Below, piece by piece: positions 23,578 to 35,854 of a stretch of 64,000 nt of DNA. This stretch comes from Medicago truncatula (Eukaryota > Streptophyta > Magnoliopsida > Fabales > Fabaceae). Every line of letters begins with the position of its first letter. The stretch's first letter is position 1. The position numbers and the translations under genes are program-made. The stretch spans positions 57,638,091 to 57,702,090 of the forward strand of contig NC_053044.1 of NCBI RefSeq assembly GCF_003473485.1, read 5' to 3'. Below the pieces are notes generated by a model that was not told the DNA's origin, made no database searches, and was given only the letters and a program-made list of their open reading frames with translations.

Positions 23578-23690
23578 CTCGTGATGGAATATATGTATCT
23601 ATCTATCTATCTATCTATGTACTTTAATTCATATTAATCATCATCATAGTAATAATAATAATAATAATAATAGAGAGAGAGAGGTCAAAA
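23578..23690. repeat. Microsatellites in TST leader region
   Basis: An (ATCT)n tract near 23598-23618 followed by (AAT)n near 23650-23671 and a short (GA)n. They lie in the probable 5' UTR intron of the sugar transporter gene. Confidence 0.8.
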
Positions 23691-23759
23691 TGAAATGAAA
23701 GATAGTTACTCATATTATTCATAAACAATGAAAATATAATTAATTACCTGAAAATATAG

Positions 23760-25510
23760 ATAGATCGACTGAGTAGAGTGAAAGAAAAGGTTTGGTTTGG
23801 AGGAGGAGGAGACTGATGAGACCAACTCGAGACTTCTCTTCCTCGCTCACTCACTCGACTCAGCCGTAATTGTTTTCTGATATTCTAATCTTTTACGTTC
23901 TTTGTTCTATACTAAGCAACAAATACTCAGTCACCTTCACTTTTATTATTTTAAACCTTTTTTTATAAAATATCTTACTATTTATTAATAATTAATATTA
24001 ATAATCATGATTGACTTCACTTCACAGTTTTTTTTTTAATTTGTTCAAAGAAGACAATCACTAATTTTAAGAGAAATTATATTTTACAATCATAATTTTT
24101 TCAACAACTCTCTAAAATATTTTTTTTGTCTATATTGATTCAAGTTTCATGTCAATTTCTACGTTTCTTTGTGTATTTTTTTTGTCTAGTTGGTTGATTT
24201 AAAAATTGTTGTTATAATGCTATTCTTTTAATGTTAAGAAAATGTTTTTTTTTAGGGATTGTTAAGAAAATGTTAATAAGTGTCTTTAAGATATTGTTTA
24301 AACAACTAAAAGTGATAATTTTTGCGTGAAAAGTAATGTAATTATTACTTTTACACTCGTTTGACTTATATTTTCAAGATAAAATTTTTTATAATAGGTT
24401 TCTTAAACAATGTCTTTAGAACACTTTTTAACATATCTTTTATATTAATGAGGAGTGTTATTTGAACAACTATTTTGTAGAACAATTTGTGGGACAACCA
24501 AAATATAAAAAGAAATGTGAGTTTTGGCACAAAAATCAAAGCAATAGAGAGAGAAAATGAGAATAAAATATGAGTATGAGAAAGAAAGTTGTTATAAAAT
24601 AGATGTTGAAATATCATTTTTTATATTAATAATTGAAAAAAGAAAAGGCGGTGAATCTTCTATGTAATGTAATGATAGATGGATGAACTGGAGTGGAGAG
24701 TGGGAGATGGAAGATTGAGAATCTTGTTGTTTGTGTTATTAACGGACAAAAATAGTTGCAGCCAGGGCCAGATCACATGATCGATCTCTACAATTTGGAA
24801 TATTCTCTTATTCTAATACTCAATCAACATTCAAAAGTTAAACTAATTAATCATAGATATTTGAATGAGATGGTAAATGATCTCTTTCAATTGACAAAAA
24901 GTTATAATCTGAATCTAACATGAAAATGTATAGTGGTAAATAAAAGTTTCATCAATTTTTTTTTTAGTACAAAAAGTTTCATCATTTATTATAAGGTTCA
25001 ATGATTAATTTTTACAATTACGTAATGGTGTATCTAATTCACATTAAATAAAGTTATTAAATTAATTAAAGTTTGATATTCACAGCACAATACCGACGTG
25101 ATCCACGATAGTTGAAACGTGAGCCACCTTTCCCTTTAATCATTATGTACGGTAAGTGAGATTTACGAAAGACTTAATAACTTTAAAGAAGAAAAAAAGA
25201 CTTAATAATAAAGGAGAATGTTAACAAATGTTATAAGAATATTGTTTAATCATCTAAAAGTAGTAATTTTTGCATTAAAAATTATGTATTTATGAGTTTA
25301 ACAGGTATTTGACTTTTATTTTCAAAATATAATTTCTTTTTGTGAACACAATTACCTTAAGGCACTTGTTAGCATTACATATTAACAAATACCGATAATG
25401 ACATCATTTTTCAGCTACCTAGGTTATGAGATGAAAAATAATATATATTTTCTTTTTATAATAAGTGTCTTAAATGCTTTGTTTAAGAAACAAAAGAAAA
25501 GTTTGTTTTT
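23760..25510. other. Promoter side of TST and intergenic DNA
   Basis: The minus-strand TST leader exon probably lies at about 23748-23880 (CT-rich on the minus strand). Beyond it, AT-rich DNA holds two decayed members of the GTTAAC MITE family, near 24268-24440 and 25210-25376, recognised by ATGTTAA...AAGTGTCTTTAAG and TAAGGCACTTGTTAGCAT arms. No further gene was seen. Confidence 0.45.
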
Positions 25511-25527
25511 AAAATACAGCTTAAATA

Positions 25528-25708
25528 AACCAAGTTGTTTGGGCTCCAGTGGCAAGGAGCTCCTTCCAAGGACGTACCTGGGGAATACCGGGTTCGATTC
25601 CTAGGAGGAACAACGCTTGGCCAGTGCGCATGCCTCTACGCATGAGCCGGATTAGTCGTTCACCTTTAGTGGGTCGGAAACCGGTGCGAAAGTCAAAAAA
25701 AAAAAAAA
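25528..25708 (+). mobile_element. tRNA-derived SINE, family B, copy 2
   Basis: 181 bp flanked by a perfect 17-bp duplication AAAATACAGCTTAAATA (25511-25527, 25709-25725). The A-box region is GGGCTCCAGTGGCAAGGAGC, the B box is GGGTTCGATTCC, and the tail (GGTCGGAAACCGGTGCGAAAG) ends in poly-A. This is the better-preserved of the two family B copies. Confidence 0.88.
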
Positions 25709-25729
25709 AAAATACAGCTTAAATATATA

Positions 25730-26014
25730 CTCCCTCCGTTTCAAAATGAGTGTCGTTTTAGCCAAAAAAAATTGTTTCAAAATGAACGTCGCTTTACATT
25801 TTCAATGCAACTTTAATTTTTTTCTTCCAACTTTACCCTCAATAAATACTCTAACTTTTCTCTCTCACACAATTTTCAATACAACTTTAAGTTTGTATTT
25901 TTCTTATAAAGTAAGGTTATTTTAGTAAAATTGTTATGACATTTGACTACTTTATTCAATTTCTTAATCTGTGTGTAATTGGCTAAAGCGACACTCATTT
26001 TGAAACGGAGGGAG
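25730..26014. mobile_element. Stowaway-like MITE with CTCCCTCCGTTTC termini
   Basis: 285 bp, inverted termini CTCCCTCCGTTTCAAAATGA and TCATTTTGAAACGGAGGGAG, flanked by TA. It sits 4 bp from the end of the SINE duplication. Same type as 5187-5467 but a different subfamily. Confidence 0.88.
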
Positions 26015-26130
26015 TATAAAAATCATAACTACACAATTTACAATGTAGAATCTACTCTTTCAAAAAAAAATGAAGATATTGAATAAAGGATGTCTTAAAA
26101 TCATTTGTTAGCATTTTCCAATTTAAATAA

Positions 26131-26313
26131 GGGTCATGTTAACATGTGCTCTTGAGGCACAAGTTAATGAGCTTAAAAAGAAAATTAAAAATAAATTTTA
26201 TATTAAAAGTCTAACTTTTGCAACTTTTAAGATATTGAATGCACAAGTTTCAAGAAAAACTTTCTATATTTGTCTTCTTAACTTATGTCCCGAGGAGACA
26301 AGTTAACATTTCC
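26131..26313. mobile_element. Mutator-like MITE, GTTAAC family, copy 2
   Basis: 183 bp, left arm GGGTCATGTTAACATGTGCT, right arm ending AGACAAGTTAACATTTCC. Flanks TTTAAATAA (26122-26130) and TTTAAATGA (26314-26322) agree at 8 of 9 positions. Confidence 0.7.
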
Positions 26314-26901
26314 TTTAAATGATGTAGAGCTAAATTTTGATTATGAGTTTAATGTCTTTTTGTTTTTGAGTTAATTTAAGGTCTTTCTATCTGATGTCTT
26401 TGGGGTACTAGTTATTAAAGAACTAAAAAAAAACTTTGCATTTAAAAGAACATTTTTTTTCATTTTCAAATAGTAGAATACACAATTTTCAAAATATTGT
26501 ACTTAAAAGTGAGTATTCATAAAATGATTTATGTTCTATAAATACATTTGCAAAAAAGAAATATTAACGTGTGTCTTTAACAAATCAAAAACATAAATAT
26601 TTTTTTTTTTTTTTAAGGAACATAAATAAGATCTTAAAAATTGTGTAACCTTTATCTTAAAAGTTTAAACTTTTATCTTTTCATATGTGTTAACGCGTGT
26701 CATTAAGAAATCAAAAGCATAAATAAAATCTTAAAAATTGTGTAATCTTTATTTTAAACTTTTATCTTTTCATTAAAAAAATAAATATTTAGTTTTTTTT
26801 TTTAGTCTCAAAGTTTTTTTTTAAAAAAACGGTCTCAAAGTTAACATGACTCTTTGCATAATAAAAAGCACCCTTAAAAAAAAGTTAAACGATAAATTTT
26901 T

Positions 26902-27290
26902 GGGAACTTCTACGGTACATCAGTAAATTATGGTGTACCGATACTCTTGCTTCTTAAATCTATAAATTAACAATCAATTTTATGAAATAAATAGTTATTT
27001 GTTGGCATTTAGATTTTAGAAAATATCATGTTATAATAAAAACACATCATTCATTGTTTATAAGAATCATAGTAATTTTTTTACATGTTATCGCATAAAA
27101 TAATAAAAGTTCTCTATTATGAACGATAAAAATTCAATTTTATTTCGTTGATGTTTTTTGTGAATAAGATTTAATCATTATAATTATAAATGATAAAAAA
27201 ATAATATTTTTCTTCAAAAAATAACTCATTTAACTATAAATTTAAGGGTTTGGTACACTCAAATATGTTGGGTGTACCGTAGAATTTGCC
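26902..27290. mobile_element. Mutator-like MITE with CTACGGTACA termini
   Basis: 389 bp. Inverted ends GGGAACTTCTACGGTACATC and GGGTGTACCGTAGAATTTGCC; flanks TAAATTTTT (26893-26901) and TAAATTTTA (27291-27299) agree at 8 of 9 positions. Non-coding and AT-rich inside. Confidence 0.7.
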
Positions 27291-27299
27291 TAAATTTTA

Positions 27300-27967
27300 A
27301 TGTAGTCATTGTAAATAAATAAAAATACACGAATTCAAATTAGAATCAAACATTTGAGGCAACGTAAATTCTATTCATAAACAACAAAACTAATTTTGAC
27401 TGTGTCAAAGTTCCTAAACTCAATCAAAGTCCGTCAATGTTGGTCAAAATACAAATAAAGCAATGATTTGACTATTTTACTGTAGTAGCGAGTGTGGGTT
27501 GATTTTGGAAGACATTAGTATTTTATTCCTTTCTTTACCTTTTCTAGTGGTCAAACCTTCGTCCATCCACAGCATTTCCCACCTCTTTTTTTATGTAGAA
27601 AAATAGATTTTGGAGTAGTATTTTCTTTTGACTTGAAAAATACTAGACTTTATAAGTTTCTGAAATTGTAATATCGGTCAAATAGATAAATAATTTAGAT
27701 TAAAGAAGAAACTAGCGTTAGAAAAAATAAAACATTAAGTGCAAGAATTATTAAGAAAACAAAGGGCACATTTTACAATATATATATATTGATCAAATGT
27801 GTTACAATGATACTTGGATTACAACATGAATATTGAAATGAATGTATTAATAAATAATCAACTCTTTTTTTATTAGGAAAAATAGATTTTTAAATATTAA
27901 AAATATTTTCTTTTGACTGGAAAAATACTAGACTTTTATATGTTTATGAGATTTTAATAATATTAGT

Positions 27968-28018
<51 letters not shown>

Positions 28019-28218
28019 TGGCGTTATAAAAATAATAACATTCAATGCAAGAATTGGAGAAACCAAATGGTAAAAACTTCAACAACAAAAAAAAAGAAAG
28101 TAAAACCAAAGAAAGGGAAAAGATTAAGTTTAATGAAATGTGCCAATGATACTTGGAATACAACACACTGTTTTTTTGTTTTAAAAACAAGGTTGTTTAA
28201 AATTTGTATACACATATT
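27300..28218. other. Intergenic with (TA)n tract
   Basis: Includes a (TA)n microsatellite at about 27970-28016 and a local near-repeat (GGAAAAATAGATTTT...TTTTCTTTTGACT at about 27596-27640 and 27877-27920). No gene. Confidence 0.5.
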
Positions 28219-28235
28219 AAAAAAATACAATAGTC

Positions 28236-28365
28236 GTCTCTGTAAGCGTATATATCTTTGTTGATAAGACATTGCATTATATATACAGTGGTCGGTGTTT
28301 GAACTTCGAAATTTTCATTTATTCACCTTAAGGGGTGAATTTATATCCAGCAGACAACTTGACAA
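28236..28365 (+). mobile_element. tRNA-derived SINE, family A, decayed copy
   Basis: About 130 bp flanked by AAAAAAATACAATAGTC (28219-28235) and AAAAAAATGCAATAGTC (28366-28382), 16 of 17 matching. The B-box region reads GGTCGGTGTTTGAACTTCG, and the tail has CAGACAACTTGAC plus poly-A. The target-site word is present a third time at 28388-28404. Confidence 0.65.
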
Positions 28366-28405
28366 AAAAAAATGCAATAGTCTTGTTAAAAAAATGCAAT
28401 AGTCA

Positions 28406-31400
28406 CAAGCTATAGTTCAACTCCCAAATACATTGAATTTATTAAGCCGGACGTCGTGACCGGAGTTCAAACTCAAATTTCTCCACTTGGTATGTGAGTT
28501 TATAATAATTATTGTTATCTCGTCCATAAGCAAGGGAATAATTATTTTACTAATCTATCATAATTAATTAATTAATTAATTCAAAATATTTATTGTTGGT
28601 TCACGGTGAATAAGTTAATTTTAACGAAGCTGACAAATATCAAGATGGCAAGAATGGAGTTCACTAACACAGTTGGAAAACAATAAGGGTGAAGATTTAT
28701 TTCAGTCTTGGAAAAAAATTATAGGACTTAATAAGTCATTGAGAAAATTTGTTATTGGTCTAGGGGTCAACACCTACTCAAATAAACATACACATAGAGA
28801 GAGAATGTGGTGATGAGTTTGAATTCAAGATTCTTCATAAAATGTAGAAATAAGAAAGAAAGAAAAAAAGCTCATATTTACTTGTCATCTTCAAAACAAA
28901 AACAAAAACAAAAACTTCATCTATTCATAAATCAATTAATAATGTTGCATTTAATTTTGAAAATAACAAATAAAAAAGGAGCAGGGGGAGTATTGATATG
29001 TATTACACTATTCATTGACACGGTTTATAAAAAAATAAATAGTTCCATACTCCCATGCATATAAAATTTCAAGAAATTAATAAATTTTAGGCATTTAATT
29101 CAATAAAAAATATGTATGTTATATTCGTCGTAATAGAAAAATATGTATGTTATATTCGAAATAGAAAATATGTATGTTATAATAGAAAACACTCTTTTTC
29201 TTGGCTAAAGACTAATAGGTTAACTTCCGCTTTCAATTATAATGACGGGTGGCGGCACCCTTATTTTGTATGGGTGTTATGGAGTAGTTTTCATCTCCTC
29301 TGTTTAGCTGTGTTTTTTGTTTGGCTCCAGATACTCGATTTGTATTCTTTTGAAGAGTGTTTCTCTCTGCACATCTTGTACGTGATGAATCGCTCTTGGT
29401 GATATAATATTTCATTTTGGTTGCTTAAAAAAAAAATGAAAACAAATTAATGTAATAATTAGAAACCAAAAAAAAAAAAATCTAATGTGACATCTTATCA
29501 AATATTCGTCTATTAAATATGCATTCTATAAAGAGTTATCGATCGTCTTAATGTTTTTCAATTGCATCCTAACAAGAATCATTGTCTCGGATAGATTTTA
29601 GAATCCTCGTGAGGAAGAGACACATGCATGTATTGTCTAGACGAAGTAAAGTTCCCAAACTCCTTTGGAGACACTAATAATGTTTTTTTTTTTTTTTTTT
29701 GAGGGACTAATAATGTACTTATTCCTAAACGTAATAATCAAAGACTTTGTCAAATATAATGGACTTCAATCTGGTTAGATGAGATTTTATATTTTTTTTT
29801 TTTTGCAACTTTTTGTGCGTGAGGAAGAGATTGTTTATAAATTTTAACAAATAAAAATATATTTTTGACAATATAGAAAACGTAAACGGAAAATGGTGTT
29901 AGATGATTTTTTTTTTTTTTTTGAATTAAGTGTTAGATGATTTCATATATACAATGTATGATTTTACATTTTAATATACGTCGTTGAGTATGTTGTCCAT
30001 GCCAAAAAAAATGTATCTCCAAATGTAGCTATTGCCATTAAGAAGTTTAATTGGTCCGGTAAAAAAAATGGAGCTATTAGATTGATTAATTGGTGATGGG
30101 GAAGAATTGTCGGTGGAGGTTGGAATGAAAGCAATATTATGCAGTACTATTAAGCAAAATTCAATGGAAGCAATAATATAGTTTTTTCTTTTGTTTTTGT
30201 ACACGCTAGATGCTTCAGAATAAAAGAGTCGTTTGCCCATTTTGTTTGTGTTTTTTTTTTTGTTGCAAATATGACGTATAGCAATGTTACATTTATTCTT
30301 CTATTGTTCTTTGGCACATGCCAGCTTGTTAGAAACACCACAAACTTGTTGAAATTATAAGAAGCTTAATTGGTGGTCTAGAATTCAAACAAGTTTTCTT
30401 TACAACATTGAATTACTTCCCAGGAACAAATATTTTCTGCATGGTCGTATTGCGATAGAATCATCCTAAGAGGAAAATAGCCTCATGTTGGATGAGTAAA
30501 TTTGAACAAAACGATTTTTTTTTTTGTCTGAATGGATAAATCAAGATATGAGCAATTTTAAAAATCATATTGCAAGAAAAGAAGCTCCTAAAAGCAAAGT
30601 GTAAACCCAAACTACACAATTTTTATTTTTTTATTTTTTATGGATAGATATGGGTTGAGATCACTAATTTATGGTTTAGCATAAATTTTCTTTCCTTTTT
30701 CCTCAAAAAATCAGAAAAAAAAATAAAAAAATTCCTTTCTTTTCACGCAAGGATTAGAAAAATATAACGCAAATGTCAAATGTTACTATGAGTTAACCCG
30801 AATCCACAAATAAAGCAATTTTAATTAAAAAAGGAATTTAAATGCACAAAATCTATTTGTTTAAAATCAAATTTACTATTTTTATGATAATAATTTATGC
30901 TAAACCATACATTTAGTTTCAGACGCAAGATGGTATAGTTGGTTCGTTCAAGGATTTGGTCTTCATCCTGTGTTGATTGAAATTGGTCCCTTGTTTGTAC
31001 ACTCTCAACAGGAAAAATAAATAAATTGTCCTAAGTTAGCCATTGGCTTGTAATGCTTCTAGTGGTTTGGAGAATTCTTCATTCGTTTTGTTAAATCTTG
31101 ATGATAATGGGACTGCCCTCATGGATTGGCTAGGTTATCCGCATGCAAGCCCAGATTTCATAATTTTGATGGTTACTCTTTTGGTTTAAAAAAAAAAACG
31201 CAAAAGCTACTATATGGTCTCACAACTTTGGTTTAAAAAAAATAGAGGGCTAAAAGAGCCATCACTACAACTTTGTGTATGTAATTTGGTCTCATCCCAA
31301 TTTTAGGTTTGACCTGATTTTTTTTTTTTTATCAATAACAATATTTTCTTTTTTCTGAAAAAAAAAACCCCTACTATATAGCTAGTAAATAGTAAATTGT

Positions 31401-32400
31401 TTCTAATAAAAGCTAGTAAAATGTCAAATAAAAAAATTAAAAAAAGCCTACATGTTAATTTAACCCCAATCTTCTTCCATATAAGTAGATTAACAAGGTA
31501 GCTCTATATTCCAGCCATGGGATGAAGAATTTATAAAATAAAAAAATTAAAAAAAAATAAAAAACTCGATATCCAATTCAAAAACCGACTAATCCGTGGA
31601 GACCAATTTCACCGTCACTTGTGAGGGCCTCATCTAAAACTAGAGCAAGGTTTTGTATGAATTTAAGATGAGTAAGCTCCAAGATCTCAAACCAATCATT
31701 AGACCAACCCCATGGGCTGAAGAATTTATAATTATTCTTCTATTCCGACTAATTATTATCTTTTGTAGTTGTAACTCTGGGGTGTGATGATGACTCACAA
31801 ATCACTTAAGGCACCTTGGACTTATTTTTCATGCTAGGCCTTTTCCCTAGTGTGGCCTTGGTTATTTTCTGAAAGGAGTATTATTTCATTATCTCATATA
31901 TAAGTGTGCAATGCTAAAGTTCTATTTGGCATCTTACATTTCATTTCTCTTGGTTGATTCTGTTGTTTAGTTTATGCAATTTGGATTGGCATTGTTCAGT
32001 TTACAATCAAACGTACTTTATATATAATGGAAGCATAATCTCATTCTTCATCTTAAAGAGTAAATTTGTAAATATCAGTAATTGTCAACAAATTTATTGC
32101 TATTAACTTTGTTGATTCTCGTCGTTAACTAAAGTTTATATTCAAGAAAGGAGACAAATCTTATCAAATACGTTCAAACACAAGATGAAAACAACCATAT
32201 TCAATCATCCACACATCTTACTTTGTAGCCACAAAAAGTTATTACAAATTAACTATCCACTATTAGATCATTCATAAAGCTTAGCTAGCTTGACATAGGC
32301 ATAGGCATAGGCATAGTACAAAATTATTTATGGTACTGTAGTTAGTACGTAGTAGTAGTTACCGCAGGTCAGTATACGGAAGTACAGTACATATACATGA
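28406..32400. other. Long gene-free stretch, scattered repeat remnants
   Basis: No supported exon on either strand. A B-box-like word (GACCGGAGTTCAAACTC) at about 28455 belongs to a SINE-like repeat shared with about 46805. Three near-repeats of AATATGTATGTTATATTCG lie at 29109-29180. Two A-tailed stretches ending TTTCATTTTGGTTGCTT + A-run (to about 29438) and TTACTCTTTTGGTTT + A-run (to about 31199) look like 3' ends of truncated LINEs, without coding remains. A GGCATA repeat lies at 32294-32315, just downstream of the CUC3-like gene. Confidence 0.4.
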
Positions 32401-32437
32401 ATGAAGCTACTGCTACTAGTGCTAGGTAGTTTAGACT

Positions 32438-34633
32438 TTAGACAAGTTGAGCATGTGGCCAAGAATCTATTCCCATAGGACCAACTACTCCTCCTCCTCC
32501 TCTACTGTTAATAATTGATATGTCCCTAAATTCAGCATTTGTAGCAGCTCCTGAGAATGCAATCAGATCATGAGCAGCACCATCCATCTCCATCTCCATC
32601 TCCATCTCCACAGGGAATAAAGAGTTTTCATAATTATTATTATTGTCAATAATCCATCTTATGTTAAGAGCATCATCTATTGATTTCTGCTGATCATAGA
32701 AAGTAGCTTCTGTTTTTGGAATGGTCTGCTTCATGGTGTAATTTTGTTGTGACTTGAAGAGTAGTTCTGAAGATGGACTATTATTGTTGTTTCTGGTGGT
32801 GTGATTGATCATTGAGAAGGAAGGTTGGAATGTAGGTAATGGGAAAATATTATGAGAATGTGAGAGTAATTGGTCATTTTGGTCTAGTTGTGTAAATGAA
32901 GTTGCAAGTAAAAGTGGTGTAGGAGGTAAACAGCTTTTTTGGGGGCTTAAATTAGGATTACCACCTAAATGTCCTTGAATTTGGAGTAGTGAATTTCTCT
33001 TTTCCCCTGATTTATGAAATATTCTGCATATCACCCACTCTTCCTGTCAAAATTAATTTTCTAAAGTTAGAGACCTTATTCATTGCAACAAAATTGAATA
33101 AAGTATTAATTAAAGGTTTAAATATGTTTTTGGTCCCTATAAAATTGAAAATTTATAAGTTTAGTTTTTACTTAATTTTAATAGCTTTTTTAATCCCTAC
33201 AAAAAATATTTACATGTAATTTTAGTCCCTGCTAAAACAAAGTTTGTTTAATTATCCTTAAACTTTTAAATTTTTGAACGATTTTATGTTTAGAACATTT
33301 CAAAAGATCATTTCCTAAAATTTAGAATTTTTTAACATGAAATAAATTAAATATAAATTTTTTTAAACGACAAAAAATCAAGATAAAAGCAACAAAAAAT
33401 TGGACTTAGAAATCAAATTTTGAGATAATTTTTTACAGAGGAACTTTTAGTAATGTTCTTAACACGCATGCAAAAAATTGTTCAAAAACTTAAGAGTTTA
33501 AGCATAATTAACCAAATTTGAATTTAGTAGGGATTAAAACTGAGTGCATAATTTTTGTTTAAGGACTAAAAATACTATTAAAATTAAGTAAGAACTAACT
33601 TAAAAAAACTCAATTTTATAGGGATCAAAAACATATTTAACCGAAAATGGTCATTCATATTTCATAGTTAGTCTAAATCTAATCTAATCAATCATATAAA
33701 AAAAAAACTACCCAAATGGATATGAATTTATGAAGAAAAGTGAAAAGAGTTAAGTTTATGAGTAAAAAAAGAAATGAGTTGGGGTATCTGTATGGACGCA
33801 TGAGTGAACCCAAAAATAGACAAAATTGAAGAGGATAGAGATAACTTGTTGAGCACGGTGCATGCACGTGTATGTGACAGACAGAGTCTAGTGTTACCTT
33901 ACAGGTATTCGAAGGAGAAAAGTGATGAGAGTGTAAACGGTACTCATGCATGACCCATTTGGTCTTTTCACCACGAGGGGCCCTTCCTTTGTAGAAAACA
34001 AGGGTCTTCTTCATCCCCAAAAGGGATCTACTACTACAGCTGTAAACTTCCTTGTCCTTCCCAGTTGCTTTCCAGTAACCAGCACTTGTTGCTCTGTTTG
34101 TTCTAAGCCCAGTTGGATATTTTCTGTCTCTCAAGCTGAACAGATACCACTCTCTTTCTCCCATCTTTGCCATTTCTGCACACAATTCAAGAGAAGTGGT
34201 TCAACCCCCTCCCTACTTAACATATATAAGTGGACATATATATAACTAAATCTAGGACGTGTATCTAGATACGCACAATATGTTTTAGGTTCAAGGGTGG
34301 AGAGGAATTTGAAACTATACTACATACTATATATTCTAGCTATACTTAAGATAGAATTTGAACTAGACATGCAAAGTAGCTAGCTATAGTATCTTGTTCA
34401 TGTTGGTGGGAGTAGAAAATACCTGGAAGTTCCCATGGCTCACATCTGTTGAGGTCAACTTCAGCAAACTTGACATTATTGAAATAAGTATTTTTGAAAA
34501 CCTTAGAAGCCAAATAAAAGGTAATGAGTTCTTCATCAGTTGGGTGAAACCTGAAACCAGGTGGTAGACCTTGCTCGTTTTTCTTTTCATGATCACTAAG
34601 TTCACATAGTACTTCTTCCATTGCTAACATCAT
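32438..34633 (-). CDS. CUC3: CUC3-like NAC transcription factor (organ boundary)
   Basis: Three exons on the minus strand: 34633-34423, 34175-33898, 33043-32438, joining in phase to 364 residues. CUP-SHAPED COTYLEDON3 sets organ boundaries and meristem initiation in the nucleus. The protein opens [20 protein letters not shown] and then has the NAC domain at about residues 22-172: [88 protein letters not shown] and [15 protein letters not shown]. The MMLA start, unusual among NACs, matches CUC3 as remembered. The exon positions are those of most NAC genes. The C-terminal region is Ser/Asn/Gln-rich with an EM dipeptide repeat. No miR164 site was seen by eye, as expected for CUC3 (unlike CUC1/CUC2). 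A Mutator-like MITE occupies intron 2 and a solo LTR lies 345 bp upstream. Confidence 0.88.
32585..32610 (-). repeat. In-frame hexanucleotide repeat in CUC3-like gene
   Basis: Four CATCTC units on the plus strand, coding for a Glu-Met run ([11 protein letters not shown]) in the C-terminal region. Expansion or loss of units would keep frame. Confidence 0.9.
33115..33642. mobile_element. Mutator-like MITE, GGTTAAATATG family, in CUC3 intron 2
   Basis: 528 bp between inverted ends GGTTTAAATATGTTTTTGGT and the reverse complement of ATCAAAAACATATTTAACC. Related to 3740-4241 with the same 'TAGTCCCT' words. No clean TSD. It fills over half of the 854-bp intron. Confidence 0.65.
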
Positions 34634-34978
34634 ACTGGAATATTATGGGGTGAGATATATGTATAGAGAGTGAAAGACGAAGTATATTTCTGAAACTGAA
34701 AACGAGGAGGAGCTATGATGAACGTGATAACAGGTGAGGTGAACGGGGGTATAAGTAGACACCTGAGCACGGATGGGCCTACAACTCAAAAAGTAGAAAC
34801 TATTTAAACATAAACTGTGAAAACCCACTTAAATATTAATTCACACTCAAACAATACTTAAAAAGAAAAATAAAAGTACTATTTAAACACGTCTAAAATT
34901 ATGGTTAATGGTATTCAAAATTATAATTAATTTAGAAGAACTGTGTTGAAGCTTGTGTAGTCAACTTTTTAAAGTTAT

Positions 34979-35849
34979 TGTTGTTTTTGGATTTAAAATT
35001 ACGACAGAGCTTTGAAACTATTACCGGGGTGAGTCACGACCAGGTCGCTTTCTTTAAGACATTTCGCGGCACTACCTAAGTTGTGCAAGGTAGACTAGCA
35101 ACCGCGCCGTCTCCAGGATAAAACAGTTCAGATTCAAACTGTACGATTAAAGGCTGCACTGCCAGAAATCGCTCGAGAATAACACCTCAATATGGTTTTG
35201 AAAAACCACTCTAATATGGTTTGCAGACCACTCGAGAAACCAAAGAAGGAGGGAAGAAAAGAACGGTTCGTCAACACAAACCGAGGGAGATGAGAAGGGG
35301 AGAAAACCAGAGAAGAGGATTCGATTCTCGGTTTTGGAGTGAAGAATCCCATTCCCGAGCTCTCTATTTATAGAGGGGATTTGACCTCGTTTTCTCCGCC
35401 GACCCGGTTCGCGACGCGCCAAACTTAGCCCACGACCCAGTAACGGTAACCCACGACGCGGAAACGTGGAGCTGAAGCTTGCGCGTGTGGAAAACGTGTG
35501 AGACTTGGTCCTCCGCGTGCGGGAATCTCGGAGCAAAAATAAAAAATTATTTTTTCATTTTTCTGAGCCCGGTCCGGTCGGTCGGTCGGACGACGTCGGC
35601 GCGCGTGTGTCTTTTATATAATTTTTGGCAAGCGCTCACTCCGTTCACAAAAGTGGGTACCCCAAGGGCACACCCTTGGAAGTGACATATATAAACACTA
35701 CTAGAGTGTGTGATCTACCCAATGTGGGACATAAAATTTTCAATTCACACTTTAGACTAGTTTCTCCATCCTTGTGTTTACATTCCAAAGGCTCCACATA
35801 ACAACTAGTATACTTCAAGTTTTTGCCAATATAAACTAGTGTTCCAACA
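34979..35849 (-). mobile_element. Solo LTR
   Basis: 871 bp bounded by a perfect 5-bp duplication GTTAT (34974-34978, 35850-35854). On the minus strand it starts TGTTGGAACACTAG and ends CCAAAAACAACA, the TG...CA form of LTRs, and no internal retrotransposon domain is next to it. TGTTGGAACA starts are common in legume Ty1-copia LTRs. The central part (about 35380-35620) is strikingly CpG- and GC-rich against the AT-rich surroundings. A TATA box lies at 35364-35373. Frames of 72 and 129 codons inside it are accidental. Confidence 0.88.
35364..35373 (-). promoter_or_regulatory. LTR TATA box pointing toward CUC3-like gene
   Basis: The minus strand reads CTATAAATAG within the solo LTR, preceded by GC-rich sequence. 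Transcription from it would start near 35340 and run toward the CUC3-like start codon at 34633. Confidence 0.55.
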
Positions 35850-35854
35850 GTTAT

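Noticed and set aside
33845..33890. Possible miR164-like site (TGCATGCACGTG)
   Set aside because: It lies in intron 2 and matches only the short palindromic core; CUC3 genes lack the miR164 site.
35134..35685. GC-rich frames of 72, 129 and 68 codons
   Set aside because: They lie wholly in the solo LTR and exist on both strands because the CpG-rich region is stop-poor.
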